Positions 9,128 to 16,488 of a stretch of 27,669 nucleotides of DNA are shown in pieces. Location: positions 1 through 27,669 of the forward strand of contig CAYOFK010000012.1 of assembly GCA_964403185.1 (NCBI GenBank), given 5' to 3'. The notes beneath the pieces were generated by a model. It was not told the origin of the DNA and made no database searches. It worked only from the letters and a program-made list of their open reading frames with translations. A program made the position numbers and the translations under genes. Origin of the DNA: CAYOFK01 sp964403185 (lineage in GTDB: Bacteria > Bacteroidota > Bacteroidia > Bacteroidales > VadinHA17). Position 1 is the stretch's first letter; every line of letters begins with the position of its first letter.

Positions 9128-10549
9128 TTAATCCGGTCTTTTGGCCTGAGGGGACAGACCGGTAAGATCTTCTATTCTGACCGGTTGTCCTGTTTCAATA
9201 CTTTTTCGCGCCGCAATTCCTATCAATATTGAGAAAGCGCCATCCCGTGTTCCGGCACCATGTTTCAAAGGGTCAGGCATGGAGGGATCTCTGAAAATAC
9301 GGTCCTGCATGCGCGCATCGCCACCGCCATGTCCTCCTCCGGATTGCTGTACTTTCACCAGTTCGTAATCTTTGAAATTTTTCATGACCATGATTTCTTT
9401 ATAGTCGGCAGAATTGATGTTTCCGGGTTGGGACATTTCCTGAGCATGAAGTTCTGCCTGACTGATCCGTTCCTTTTTTCTCCAAGGGATGTCCTGCCAG
9501 GAATCTATCCGCCCTTCAAAACCGTTAAAGGCAATACGCCATCCCTCATAAGGGGAATAAGTAGTCAGGGAGTAATTCACCAATACTCCATTGGCATATT
9601 TGATCTGGGCCGACATCTTGTCATAGATGTCAATTTCTTTCCGGAAAACGCAGTTGTCGCGGATGTATCCGTCGTAATGTTCATTTTTTACATACAGATC
9701 CATGGCTCCCCGGTCGCCGGTAATGTCCCAGAAGAATTTACAGGTTGATTTATGCGGACAGGTCCGGCATTTATCACCTCTGAAAGAATTATTCTTGCCA
9801 TAATGCTCCAGGCTTCCGTAAGCCATCACTTCAACCGGATCGGAATCGAGCCACCAATTGAGAAGGTCAAAGTGGTGGGTTGCCTTGTGCACCAGCAGGG
9901 TACCGCTTTTGGATCTTATTCCATGCCAGCGGCGAAAATAGCTTGCTCCGTGGTACACATTGAGATACCAGTTGAAATCGACCGACACCAGTTTTCCGGC
10001 CTCCTTACCGGCCAGTAATTCTTTAATTTTTGTTGCGTGTGGCTGGTACCGGTAGTTGAAACCGACAATGACCTTTTTTCCGGTTCTTTTTTCAGCCTCG
10101 AGGATTTTTCTGCATTTCACCTCGTCTGTGGTCATTGGTTTTTCAGTAAGGATATCCGCACCCATTTCCAATCCCTTCACGATAAATTCATCATGCGTGG
10201 CATCAACGGTGGTCACTATCACTAATTCAGGTTTGGTGTCTGCCATCATTTCCTCAAAATTGGTGAAGGTTGGAACGTCTGCTCCAATATACTTCCTGGC
10301 ATATTCAAGCCGGCCGGGGTTGATGTCACAAAAGCCAACAAATTCTAAAATGTCTGCGTATTGGTCCATGATCCGTTTACCCCAGAAAGTGGTTCCCCTG
10401 ATGCCGGTACCCACCATCGCCAGTTTTTTCCTGTTTGAATATGTTCCCGGCTGTTGCATTGCCGATAAAGGATGCACCATCATACTTCCTGCAACGGCTG
10501 TGCCTGTTGTTGCAATAAAATTTCTTCTTGAATAGGGTTTTGTTTTCAT
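9128..10549 (-). CDS. Tat-exported Gfo/Idh/MocA family oxidoreductase with Cys cluster
   Basis: The start at 10549 gives 473 residues and begins MKTKPYSRRNFIATTG, a clean twin-arginine signal. A further-upstream ATG at 10597 would prepend 16 residues that look non-coding. After the leader come a Rossmann motif (AMVGTGIRGTTFWGK), the EKP signature at 136-138, and a conserved KATHHFDLLNWW block. A Cys-x2-Cys-x5-Cys cluster (CRTCPHKSTC) lies at about residues 261-270 and may bind a metal or form disulfides. Exported members of this superfamily include the NAD-dependent GH109 glycosidases, but that activity cannot be claimed here. It follows the LarA-like gene after 61 nt. Confidence 0.86.
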   Translation of the reverse strand: MKTKPYSRRNFIATTGTAVAGSMMVHPLSAMQQPGTYSNRKKLAMVGTGIRGTTFWGKRIMDQYADILEFVGFCDINPGRLEYARKYIGADVPTFTNFEEMMADTKPELVIVTTVDATHDEFIVKGLEMGADILTEKPMTTDEVKCRKILEAEKRTGKKVIVGFNYRYQPHATKIKELLAGKEAGKLVSVDFNWYLNVYHGASYFRRWHGIRSKSGTLLVHKATHHFDLLNWWLDSDPVEVMAYGSLEHYGKNNSFRGDKCRTCPHKSTCKFFWDITGDRGAMDLYVKNEHYDGYIRDNCVFRKEIDIYDKMSAQIKYANGVLVNYSLTTYSPYEGWRIAFNGFEGRIDSWQDIPWRKKERISQAELHAQEMSQPGNINSADYKEIMVMKNFKDYELVKVQQSGGGHGGGDARMQDRIFRDPSMPDPLKHGAGTRDGAFSILIGIAARKSIETGQPVRIEDLTGLSPQAKRPD

Positions 10550-10610
10550 GCTCGTTTCAAATAAGTAAAGTTTTAACTTCTTAATAACTTTAGGCACTCT
10601 GAACTTTAGT

Positions 10611-11900
10611 TCACTTCAAGTACTGTTTAATTATTTTTTCTTCTGTGGACCACAAGCCCAGTCCGGGATTCGAAATATAATAAATCCGCTCTCCATCCGG
10701 TAGCACATTCATTCCATCTTTCAGGATTTCCGGGTTGTATTTAATTTTCATTTTTTCGTAAGAGGCATAATGAAATCCGGCAGCCTCTGTTTCTGCCCTG
10801 GACAAATGGCCGGGACAATAAACGACCTTGAACCTGCCTTCCGGGGAACCATGGATCAGGTGGGCCGCTGCAGCGAGGTTCTGAAACAGGTCTTTCCCCT
10901 TGTTCACTTCCTCTGTTATTTTGTGTGTTCCCTGGTATCCGTAGGCCCTTATAAGTTTATCAATTTCTTCATCTTCACCAAACATTCTGACTCCGGGTGC
11001 CAGGATGAGCAGTTCAGCCCCGTCAGCCAATGCCATTCTGGTCCGGTAAATGGCCTTGTTGCCCAGCCAGGTACTTTTATATTCAGAGGCATCAAGATGG
11101 ACCACCACTTTGTGAAGGGGATGCTCCAAAGTAGTGACGTTCACCTTCCGGGACAATTCAGAGGCCTGCTCAAAGCACTCCTGACCATCCCCAACATATA
11201 AACCGCGAAGGACATTGCTTCCGGAAGGATCTTTTCCGATTACGGTCAAGGCATATACCACGGGGGGTAAACACGCAGAGAAACGTTCGGAAGCCTGATT
11301 CAGCAATGCACGTACGGGATTGTTTGTCCTGCCCATGATTTTTTCCATATCACATACCGCTCCAAGATAATGGCTCTTGTGTATGCTTTCCGGTCCTCCG
11401 GTACCCACATAAATATTCTTGCTGTGATTTGCCATGCCGGCCACTTCATGAGGAACCACCTGCCCGACGGAAAGGATCAGATCGTGACCTCCTTCAACGA
11501 GTAATTTATTGACCTGTGCCCTCCATGGATAATCCACTTTCCCCTGAGACAACTCCTTCAGGTACGTGCCGGGGAGGGTTCCTATGGTGGTGATGCCGTT
11601 TTTCCAGTCGTGTGCCCGGAACAGACGGGCCGGAACTCCGGGGAACATGGTAGCGATCTCCGTCGGGGTCATGGGTGCATGAGTTCCCAGAGCCGGCAGA
11701 ATGTCAACTACAGCATCAGAAAAATATTCATATATAAAAGATGTGATCTCACCCGCCCGGGAGTGGTACCGGGTGAAATCGGGCGGTATAACCAATAACT
11801 TCTTTACGGGACCTATTTTCCGGAACGCGGCATACAATCCATCCCTGATTTCCTCAGATGAAAGTGAAGTCTGCTCCGAACCTGTATTGTAATATATCAT
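10611..11900 (-). CDS. LarA-like nickel-pincer racemase/epimerase (DUF2088 family)
   Basis: The 429-residue protein matches the lactate racemase LarA superfamily, whose members invert the alpha carbon of 2-hydroxyacids using a nickel-pincer nucleotide cofactor. Cofactor and catalytic positions are visible: PPDFTR (Arg44), GTHAPMT (His74), VPHEVAG (His151), NHSKN (Lys161) and SHYLG (His177). The spacing 151-161-177 equals that of His174, Lys184 and His200 in Lactobacillus plantarum LarA. D-gluconate 2-epimerase (gluconate to mannonate) is a reported activity in this superfamily. Because mannonate is the expected product of the neighbouring reductase, that activity fits well (inference). Cofactor biosynthesis genes larB, larC and larE are not in the window. 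Confidence 0.85.
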   Translation of the reverse strand: MIYYNTGSEQTSLSSEEIRDGLYAAFRKIGPVKKLLVIPPDFTRYHSRAGEITSFIYEYFSDAVVDILPALGTHAPMTPTEIATMFPGVPARLFRAHDWKNGITTIGTLPGTYLKELSQGKVDYPWRAQVNKLLVEGGHDLILSVGQVVPHEVAGMANHSKNIYVGTGGPESIHKSHYLGAVCDMEKIMGRTNNPVRALLNQASERFSACLPPVVYALTVIGKDPSGSNVLRGLYVGDGQECFEQASELSRKVNVTTLEHPLHKVVVHLDASEYKSTWLGNKAIYRTRMALADGAELLILAPGVRMFGEDEEIDKLIRAYGYQGTHKITEEVNKGKDLFQNLAAAAHLIHGSPEGRFKVVYCPGHLSRAETEAAGFHYASYEKMKIKYNPEILKDGMNVLPDGERIYYISNPGLGLWSTEEKIIKQYLK

Positions 11901-11973
11901 TTTATTTATCGTTCATCCAACTCCTGAATATGCGATCCGTAACTCCTGAAAATTATTCAGAAGCGGTTATATA

Positions 11974-13053
11974 CTATCTTCTGACCCGTGCATTTCCTTC
12001 CCAGACACTCCATACCATTTCTTCGTTCAGGGGCTGTGCGTAGTCTGTAAGAAAAGTTGTTGCCAGAGCGCCGGATGCCCAGCCAAACTGCGTCCACTTT
12101 TCGGGTGTCCAGCCCTTTAGTATCCCGTAAAGCAGTCCTCCGACAAATCCGTCGCCTCCCCCGATCCTGTCGAGCACCGTAATGTTCCGCGGTTCAATCA
12201 CGTGCCAGTTATCCGCTTCAAGAGTGATGGCCCCCCACAGATGGTGGTTGACGCTGATGACCTGTCGCAAGGTTGTTGAAAAAACAGAAGTTCCGGGATG
12301 TGTTTTCCTTACCCGGTTGATCATTTCCTTAAAACTGTCGATCTTGTTCTGAAGTTCTTTTCCACCGGCCTCGGGACCTTCAAGCCCGAGGCAAAGCTGA
12401 AAATCTTCCTCATTGCCTGTCAATATGTCCGACAAGGAAGCGATCTCGCTGAATGTGTTCCTTAGTTCCTGTTCACGACCACGCCAGAAAGAGTCCCGGT
12501 GATTCAGGTCAAATGAGATGCGCGTGCCATGCTTCTTTGCAAGGCGCAACAACTCCAGGCAAAACGTGCCGGTTTCAGAGGATAAGGCGGTAAACAGGCC
12601 TGAGAGGTGTACAATTTCAACCCCCTCATCCCTGAAGATCCTTTCCAGGTCAAAGTATTTTACATGAAGGTTTCGTCCCACCTCCCCGGCCCGGTCGTTG
12701 TAAACCTGGGGCCCCCGGGACCCGTATCCGCTGTCGGCAATATTGAACTGGTGCCGGTATCCCCAGGGTCCGTCCTGTGGAATTTCCGGTCCCTCAAAGT
12801 CCATGTGACGGGAGGCCAGGTTGCTTTTTATAAAATGCGCAATGGGACTGTCCTCCACAAATGCAGTCAGCACCTTTACCGGCAGCCCAAGATACGAGGA
12901 AATGCTGGCCACGTTGGTTTCCGCACTTGTGGCATACATCCGGAAAGTGTCGCTGGCGTGGACCGGTTGCCCGCTCAGGGGCGTTAACCGGACACCCATG
13001 CTGGTTGGGACCAGCATGGAATACTTACAGTTATTTTTTAATTGAATACCCAT
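11974..13053 (-). CDS. PfkB-family sugar-acid kinase (KDG kinase-like; possibly gluconate kinase)
   Basis: The 359-residue ribokinase-fold kinase has an N-terminal sugar-binding region (SAETNVASISSYLG), a FDLNHRDSFW block typical of 2-keto-3-deoxygluconate kinases, and the ATP/anion-hole motif IGGGDGFVGG with catalytic Asp301. The KDG-kinase substrate loop that usually reads like YYR-GSAAS is here VYNDRAGEV, so the substrate is open. In the standard uronate pathway it would phosphorylate KDG. If the LarA-like neighbour yields gluconate, it could phosphorylate gluconate to feed Gnd. It lies 106 bp downstream of the SDR gene and 73 bp upstream of the LarA-like gene, wider gaps than elsewhere in the operon. 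Confidence 0.82.
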   Translation of the reverse strand: MGIQLKNNCKYSMLVPTSMGVRLTPLSGQPVHASDTFRMYATSAETNVASISSYLGLPVKVLTAFVEDSPIAHFIKSNLASRHMDFEGPEIPQDGPWGYRHQFNIADSGYGSRGPQVYNDRAGEVGRNLHVKYFDLERIFRDEGVEIVHLSGLFTALSSETGTFCLELLRLAKKHGTRISFDLNHRDSFWRGREQELRNTFSEIASLSDILTGNEEDFQLCLGLEGPEAGGKELQNKIDSFKEMINRVRKTHPGTSVFSTTLRQVISVNHHLWGAITLEADNWHVIEPRNITVLDRIGGGDGFVGGLLYGILKGWTPEKWTQFGWASGALATTFLTDYAQPLNEEMVWSVWEGNARVRR

Positions 13054-13159
13054 AGTGTAGTGGTTAATATTTATGTACTTTTTGCAGAAAAATTAATTAT
13101 TTTTTCAATTGAATTTGATATCCGCCATCACTTAGGGCAGATGTTGCTTCCTTTATGTT

Positions 13160-14011
13160 CTATACGCCCCCAAAAGCATTGTAACCTCCGTCAACCGGGA
13201 TGCATATACCGGTGACAAAACCAGAAATATCCGACAGGAGGTACAGTACGGTCCCCTGTAATTCTTCCACTTTTCCATACCGGCCCATGGGAGTACTGTT
13301 TATTATTTTTTCTCCACGCTGTGTAGGCTTTCCGGAGGCCTTGTCAACCAGGAGGAAACGGTTTTGATTGGTCAGGAAGAATCCGGGGGCAATGGCATTG
13401 ACACGGATCCCGGTTTTGGCCAGGTGGACCGACAGCCATTGGGTGAAATTGTTAATCGAGGCTTTGGCTGCTGAATATGCCGGGATCCTGGTCAGGGGCC
13501 TGAATGCGTTCATGGAAGATACATTCAGGATGACCCCTTTTTGGTTTTTTATCATTGTTTCTCCAAAGACCATGGATGGGAGCAGGGTCCCTTTGAAATT
13601 CAGTGCAAATACTTTATCAAATCCATCGATGGAAAGTCCGAAAAACCCCCTTTCCGGTTCATTAAGGCTTTCACTATCAAGCCATTCCACCTCGGTTGTG
13701 GCTTCAGGGGCATTTCCACCTGCCCCGTTTATCAGGAAATCAACGGACCCGAATTCTTCAATTACTGTTTTTCTGGCGCTTTCCAGCGAGTCTCTCGACA
13801 GGACATCTGCCTGCAGTCCGATGCATGGAGTATGCGTCCCGGACTTGAGTGAAGAAGCAAGTTTTTTGGCTGCCTTCCCATCGATATCCAGGATGGCTGT
13901 CCTGATCCCGGTGTTGGCGAGGGCCTGACAAAGAATGCTGCCAATGACACCGGCCCCGCCTGTGATGACACAAACTTTGTTCTCCAGGTCTTCAAAATTA
14001 ATGCGGTTCAT
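13160..14011 (-). CDS. SDR oxidoreductase, fructuronate reductase / mannonate dehydrogenase type
   Basis: The 283-residue classical short-chain dehydrogenase has the cofactor motif TGGAGVIG near residue 17, NGAGG near 95, Ser165/166 and the catalytic Tyr179 and Lys183 (YSAAK). The extended middle (EVEWLDSESLNEPERGFFGL) and the late VDKASGKPTQRGEKI segment resemble SDRs annotated as D-mannonate oxidoreductases in uronate clusters. These replace UxuB by reducing D-fructuronate to D-mannonate. The genes for UxaC and UxaE, which make fructuronate, are in the same operon and support this. The start is 11 nt after the regulator gene. Confidence 0.85.
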   Translation of the reverse strand: MNRINFEDLENKVCVITGGAGVIGSILCQALANTGIRTAILDIDGKAAKKLASSLKSGTHTPCIGLQADVLSRDSLESARKTVIEEFGSVDFLINGAGGNAPEATTEVEWLDSESLNEPERGFFGLSIDGFDKVFALNFKGTLLPSMVFGETMIKNQKGVILNVSSMNAFRPLTRIPAYSAAKASINNFTQWLSVHLAKTGIRVNAIAPGFFLTNQNRFLLVDKASGKPTQRGEKIINSTPMGRYGKVEELQGTVLYLLSDISGFVTGICIPVDGGYNAFGGV

Positions 14012-14022
14012 AATTACAGGTA

Positions 14023-15084
14023 TTAGTTTCCATTTTCAAGATAGTATTTATAGTTTTCCCTGGTGATGATCTCCAGAGGCATCAGGTTCTCCCTGGCGAC
14101 GCTTCCTGTCTGTACAAGATGGTTGAAGAGAGCCATCATGCTGTGGTATCCCTGCGATACCGGTTTTTGACAGATTAAAAAGTCTATGAATCCTGCTTTC
14201 AGGTAATTCAGGTTATCCGGGGTAAGGTCGTAACCAATAAACATGAAGTTGTTGAGGTGAGAGAGTACCCTTGCTGCCTTGTGGGCCCCGGATGTTACAA
14301 AGATCCCTTTGGTGACGGCGGTCATTTTTTTTGAAACAATGGTTGACAGTGCATCTTCTTCCCCCGGAGTGATGACCACACTGCTCACAATTCTTCCCGG
14401 TTGATGCCTTCGAAAAAAAATGCGGAATCCTTCTTCACGGTCACGAAAATGCGGATGGTTATCCAGCTTGCTGACAAAATTTATAATAAGTATTTCGGAA
14501 TCTTCCGGCAGTCCCATCTTCATCAGCTTTGCAGCCAGATAGCCGCTTTCCCTGGCTTCTTGTCCAAAATAGCTGCAATAGTTCCGGTGTGGAAGGCGGG
14601 AGTCGATAAATATATAGGGGATCTCCAGGGCCTCACATGCATCCAGGAAGTTTTCAGATTCTTTGTGAAAAACCGGGGCCATCAGTACTGCATCAGGTCC
14701 GGAGGCCAGAAGTTTATTTGAGGCTTTAATGAAAGTTGCTTCGTTTTTCAGGCTGAAGAAGTACCTGTGAAGGACCACTCCATAACCTGACAGTTCGTTT
14801 TCAGCTTTCTCAATCCCCTCAAGGGGATATTTCCAGTAAGCATTATCGGGTGTTTCCATGGGAATGAGGACCGCAATGGTGTATACCTTGTCCGATGCCA
14901 GGCGCCGGGCCAGAAGATTCGGCGTGTAATTCAGGTCTTTAACAATCTGAAGCACTTTTTCACGGGTTTGCTTTGCAACCCGTCCGCGATTGTACAATAC
15001 CCTGTCAACGGTTCCGGTGGAAATACCTGCCAGAGAGGCGATATCCTTAATGCCTGTGGGTTTTCTGTGTTTAATGGCTTTCAT
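14023..15084 (-). CDS. LacI-family transcriptional regulator
   Basis: The 353-residue protein has a LacI-type helix-turn-helix and hinge (GIKDIASLAGISTGTVDRVL at residues 11-30, then NYTPNLLARRLAS). A periplasmic-binding-protein-like effector domain follows (TIAVLIPMETPDNAYW, then SGYLAAKLM, GYDLTPDNL). It is the first gene of the uronate operon, so it probably controls its own transcription and that of all downstream genes. A perfect palindrome 56 bp upstream of its ATG is the likely binding site. The effector is probably a uronate pathway intermediate (inference). Confidence 0.94.
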   Translation of the reverse strand: MKAIKHRKPTGIKDIASLAGISTGTVDRVLYNRGRVAKQTREKVLQIVKDLNYTPNLLARRLASDKVYTIAVLIPMETPDNAYWKYPLEGIEKAENELSGYGVVLHRYFFSLKNEATFIKASNKLLASGPDAVLMAPVFHKESENFLDACEALEIPYIFIDSRLPHRNYCSYFGQEARESGYLAAKLMKMGLPEDSEILIINFVSKLDNHPHFRDREEGFRIFFRRHQPGRIVSSVVITPGEEDALSTIVSKKMTAVTKGIFVTSGAHKAARVLSHLNNFMFIGYDLTPDNLNYLKAGFIDFLICQKPVSQGYHSMMALFNHLVQTGSVARENLMPLEIITRENYKYYLENGN

Positions 15085-15139
15085 GGTTTATGGATGGAAA
15101 CCGGCCCTCTGTAATGTAAAAATATGGAAATACCGAGAA

Positions 15140-15159
15140 TTGCGTGAACGTTCACGCAA
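15140..15159. promoter_or_regulatory. Perfect 20-bp palindromic operator for the LacI-type regulator
   Basis: The sequence TTGCGTGAACGTTCACGCAA is a perfect inverted repeat centred on CG, the classic shape of LacI/GalR operators. It lies 56 bp upstream of the regulator ATG, in the only sizeable gap before the operon. That position suits autoregulation and repression of the uronate operon. A -7-like AT stretch lies between it and the ATG, but I cannot define a promoter with confidence. Confidence 0.8.
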
Positions 15160-15209
15160 AAAAGATGTAATTCCTGCTAATTTGTAATCTTTCTAAGGTT
15201 AGAAAACTT

Positions 15210-16088
15210 TTACTTAGAGAGGTGTTCCATCAGGTTTGTGTGATCTGCCTTCTCGTCTTCCCCGTGCTTCAGGTGGAGATATATAAGCATCCCAAAGACG
15301 GGAAATACCGGGAACAATATGGCGCTTGTGATGCTGTTCAGCAAAAGCATCAGTGGATTGTTGACGGCACTCATCAGGCCTTCAGCAGATTTTATAACAT
15401 CCTCCGGGTTGCTCATAATGTCGAAAAAACTCCCTGCGGAGGGGATCATGGTGAGGGCCCCAAGAATCAGGGAAAGGACAAGATAGATCACCATGATCAG
15501 CACTACCCAGCCGATGGTATTCCAGAAATCTGAATGAACCAGACGAAAACACCGTCCAAGGCTGTCAAAAGGGTTGGCCCTTTCATTGACCACGATGGCA
15601 GACAAGGGAAAAAAAACGGTTGAAAAATAAATGATGGCCACCACGGCCCCGATGATCAGGATGAAAACGCCAAGGACCGTACCGATGGCAGCAATGATAC
15701 CGGCCAGTGTGCCTGCAACCATCAGGGGTATGAAAAACCGGGTGATGGATTCCCCAAGCAGGCTGAGATGCGGCCTGCCGGGATCGTAGTTGAGAATGAA
15801 GTTTGTAAGAAATGCACTCAACAGGGTGTATCCTAACAGTGTGGCCAATATCAGGGACGTAATCCTGCCCATCATGGGGCCAATGCTTTCAGGATTTTCA
15901 ATAAGGTTTGTTAGATCTTCAAAATAGGCTCGCAATAAGGGAGCTGTCAACAATTGCAGAAGGGCCATGACAATAAAACTGTAGAAGAACAACCAGCCAT
16001 AGTTTTTTTTGAGTATCTGCCAGCCGTTTTGAAACAGACTGTCCACAGTCATTTTCATATAATAAGGATGATTCCTGTAGTCTGACAT
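15210..16088 (-). CDS. Polytopic membrane protein of unknown function
   Basis: The 292-residue protein has about six hydrophobic segments, near residues 31-53, 76-98, 118-138, 140-165, 190-212 and 245-272. It also has a cytosolic-looking NPFDSLGRCFRLVHSDFW segment and a charged C-terminus. This pattern resembles the broad group of YciC-like or glycerophosphodiesterase-membrane-domain-like proteins, but I do not recognise a specific family. It is transcribed towards the regulator with a 125-bp gap that contains the operator, so it is probably a separate transcription unit that reads through or ends weakly there. Its function is not predictable from the context. Confidence 0.75.
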   Translation of the reverse strand: MSDYRNHPYYMKMTVDSLFQNGWQILKKNYGWLFFYSFIVMALLQLLTAPLLRAYFEDLTNLIENPESIGPMMGRITSLILATLLGYTLLSAFLTNFILNYDPGRPHLSLLGESITRFFIPLMVAGTLAGIIAAIGTVLGVFILIIGAVVAIIYFSTVFFPLSAIVVNERANPFDSLGRCFRLVHSDFWNTIGWVVLIMVIYLVLSLILGALTMIPSAGSFFDIMSNPEDVIKSAEGLMSAVNNPLMLLLNSITSAILFPVFPVFGMLIYLHLKHGEDEKADHTNLMEHLSK

Positions 16089-16488
16089 GGTGTAATGTGT
16101 TAGTGTTGTTTTATTTCCTTCCAGTTAGCCTGCCCCTGGATTTCGTGTAAAATTAAAAATCTTTTCCATACCGGCCTGTGTGCAGCAATACAAAAACAGG
16201 TATTTCTTTATTCAGGCTGAAAAATTTTGGTTTTGAGTGTAACCGGAAGATATCAGCCACTAAAGCGTCTGTAGCCACGAATGCACGAATTAATAACGAA
16301 TGCACCAATAAGTCACCCGAGAACCTGCTTTGTCCGCACGCTGTCGCTGAAGCTTTAGCGCAGGCGCCCGGAGCCTTGGCGCAGGAGGAACCTGAAACAA
16401 TTCTATAAACTTCCGTCTTTTTTTTTTAATTTTATCAATATGGGATATTCCTGATAAAAAGTAAAACAATCCTTTTAACATACCCTAC
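16089..16488. other. Divergent intergenic region with short repeats and a T tract
   Basis: This 400-bp spacer separates the minus-strand membrane protein from the plus-strand propeller gene and must carry both promoters. I see two copies of ACGAATGCAC (16277-16286 and 16296-16305). A pair of related 16-mers, GAAGCTTTAGCGCAGG (16349-16364) and GGAGCCTTGGCGCAGG (16370-16385), follows. A run of ten T lies at 16418-16427. No convincing gene or consensus Bacteroidota promoter was found; short frames here lack coding character. Confidence 0.55.

Noticed and set aside
10600..10613. Inverted repeat TGAACTTTAGTTCA, with half-sites like those of the 20-bp operator, near the end of the LarA-like gene.
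   Set aside because: The half-sites are separated by extra bases and the outer CG pairs are missing, so the regulator is unlikely to recognise it; it also overlaps the stop codon.
13105..13114. TTCAATTGAA palindrome in the gap between the SDR and kinase genes, considered as an internal operator or promoter.
   Set aside because: It is short, AT-rich and unrelated to the 20-bp operator; no promoter elements could be matched.
15190..15205. Inverted repeat TTTCTAAGGTTAGAAA at the end of the membrane-protein gene, considered as a terminator.
   Set aside because: The stem is AT-rich and short, with no T tract following on the minus strand.
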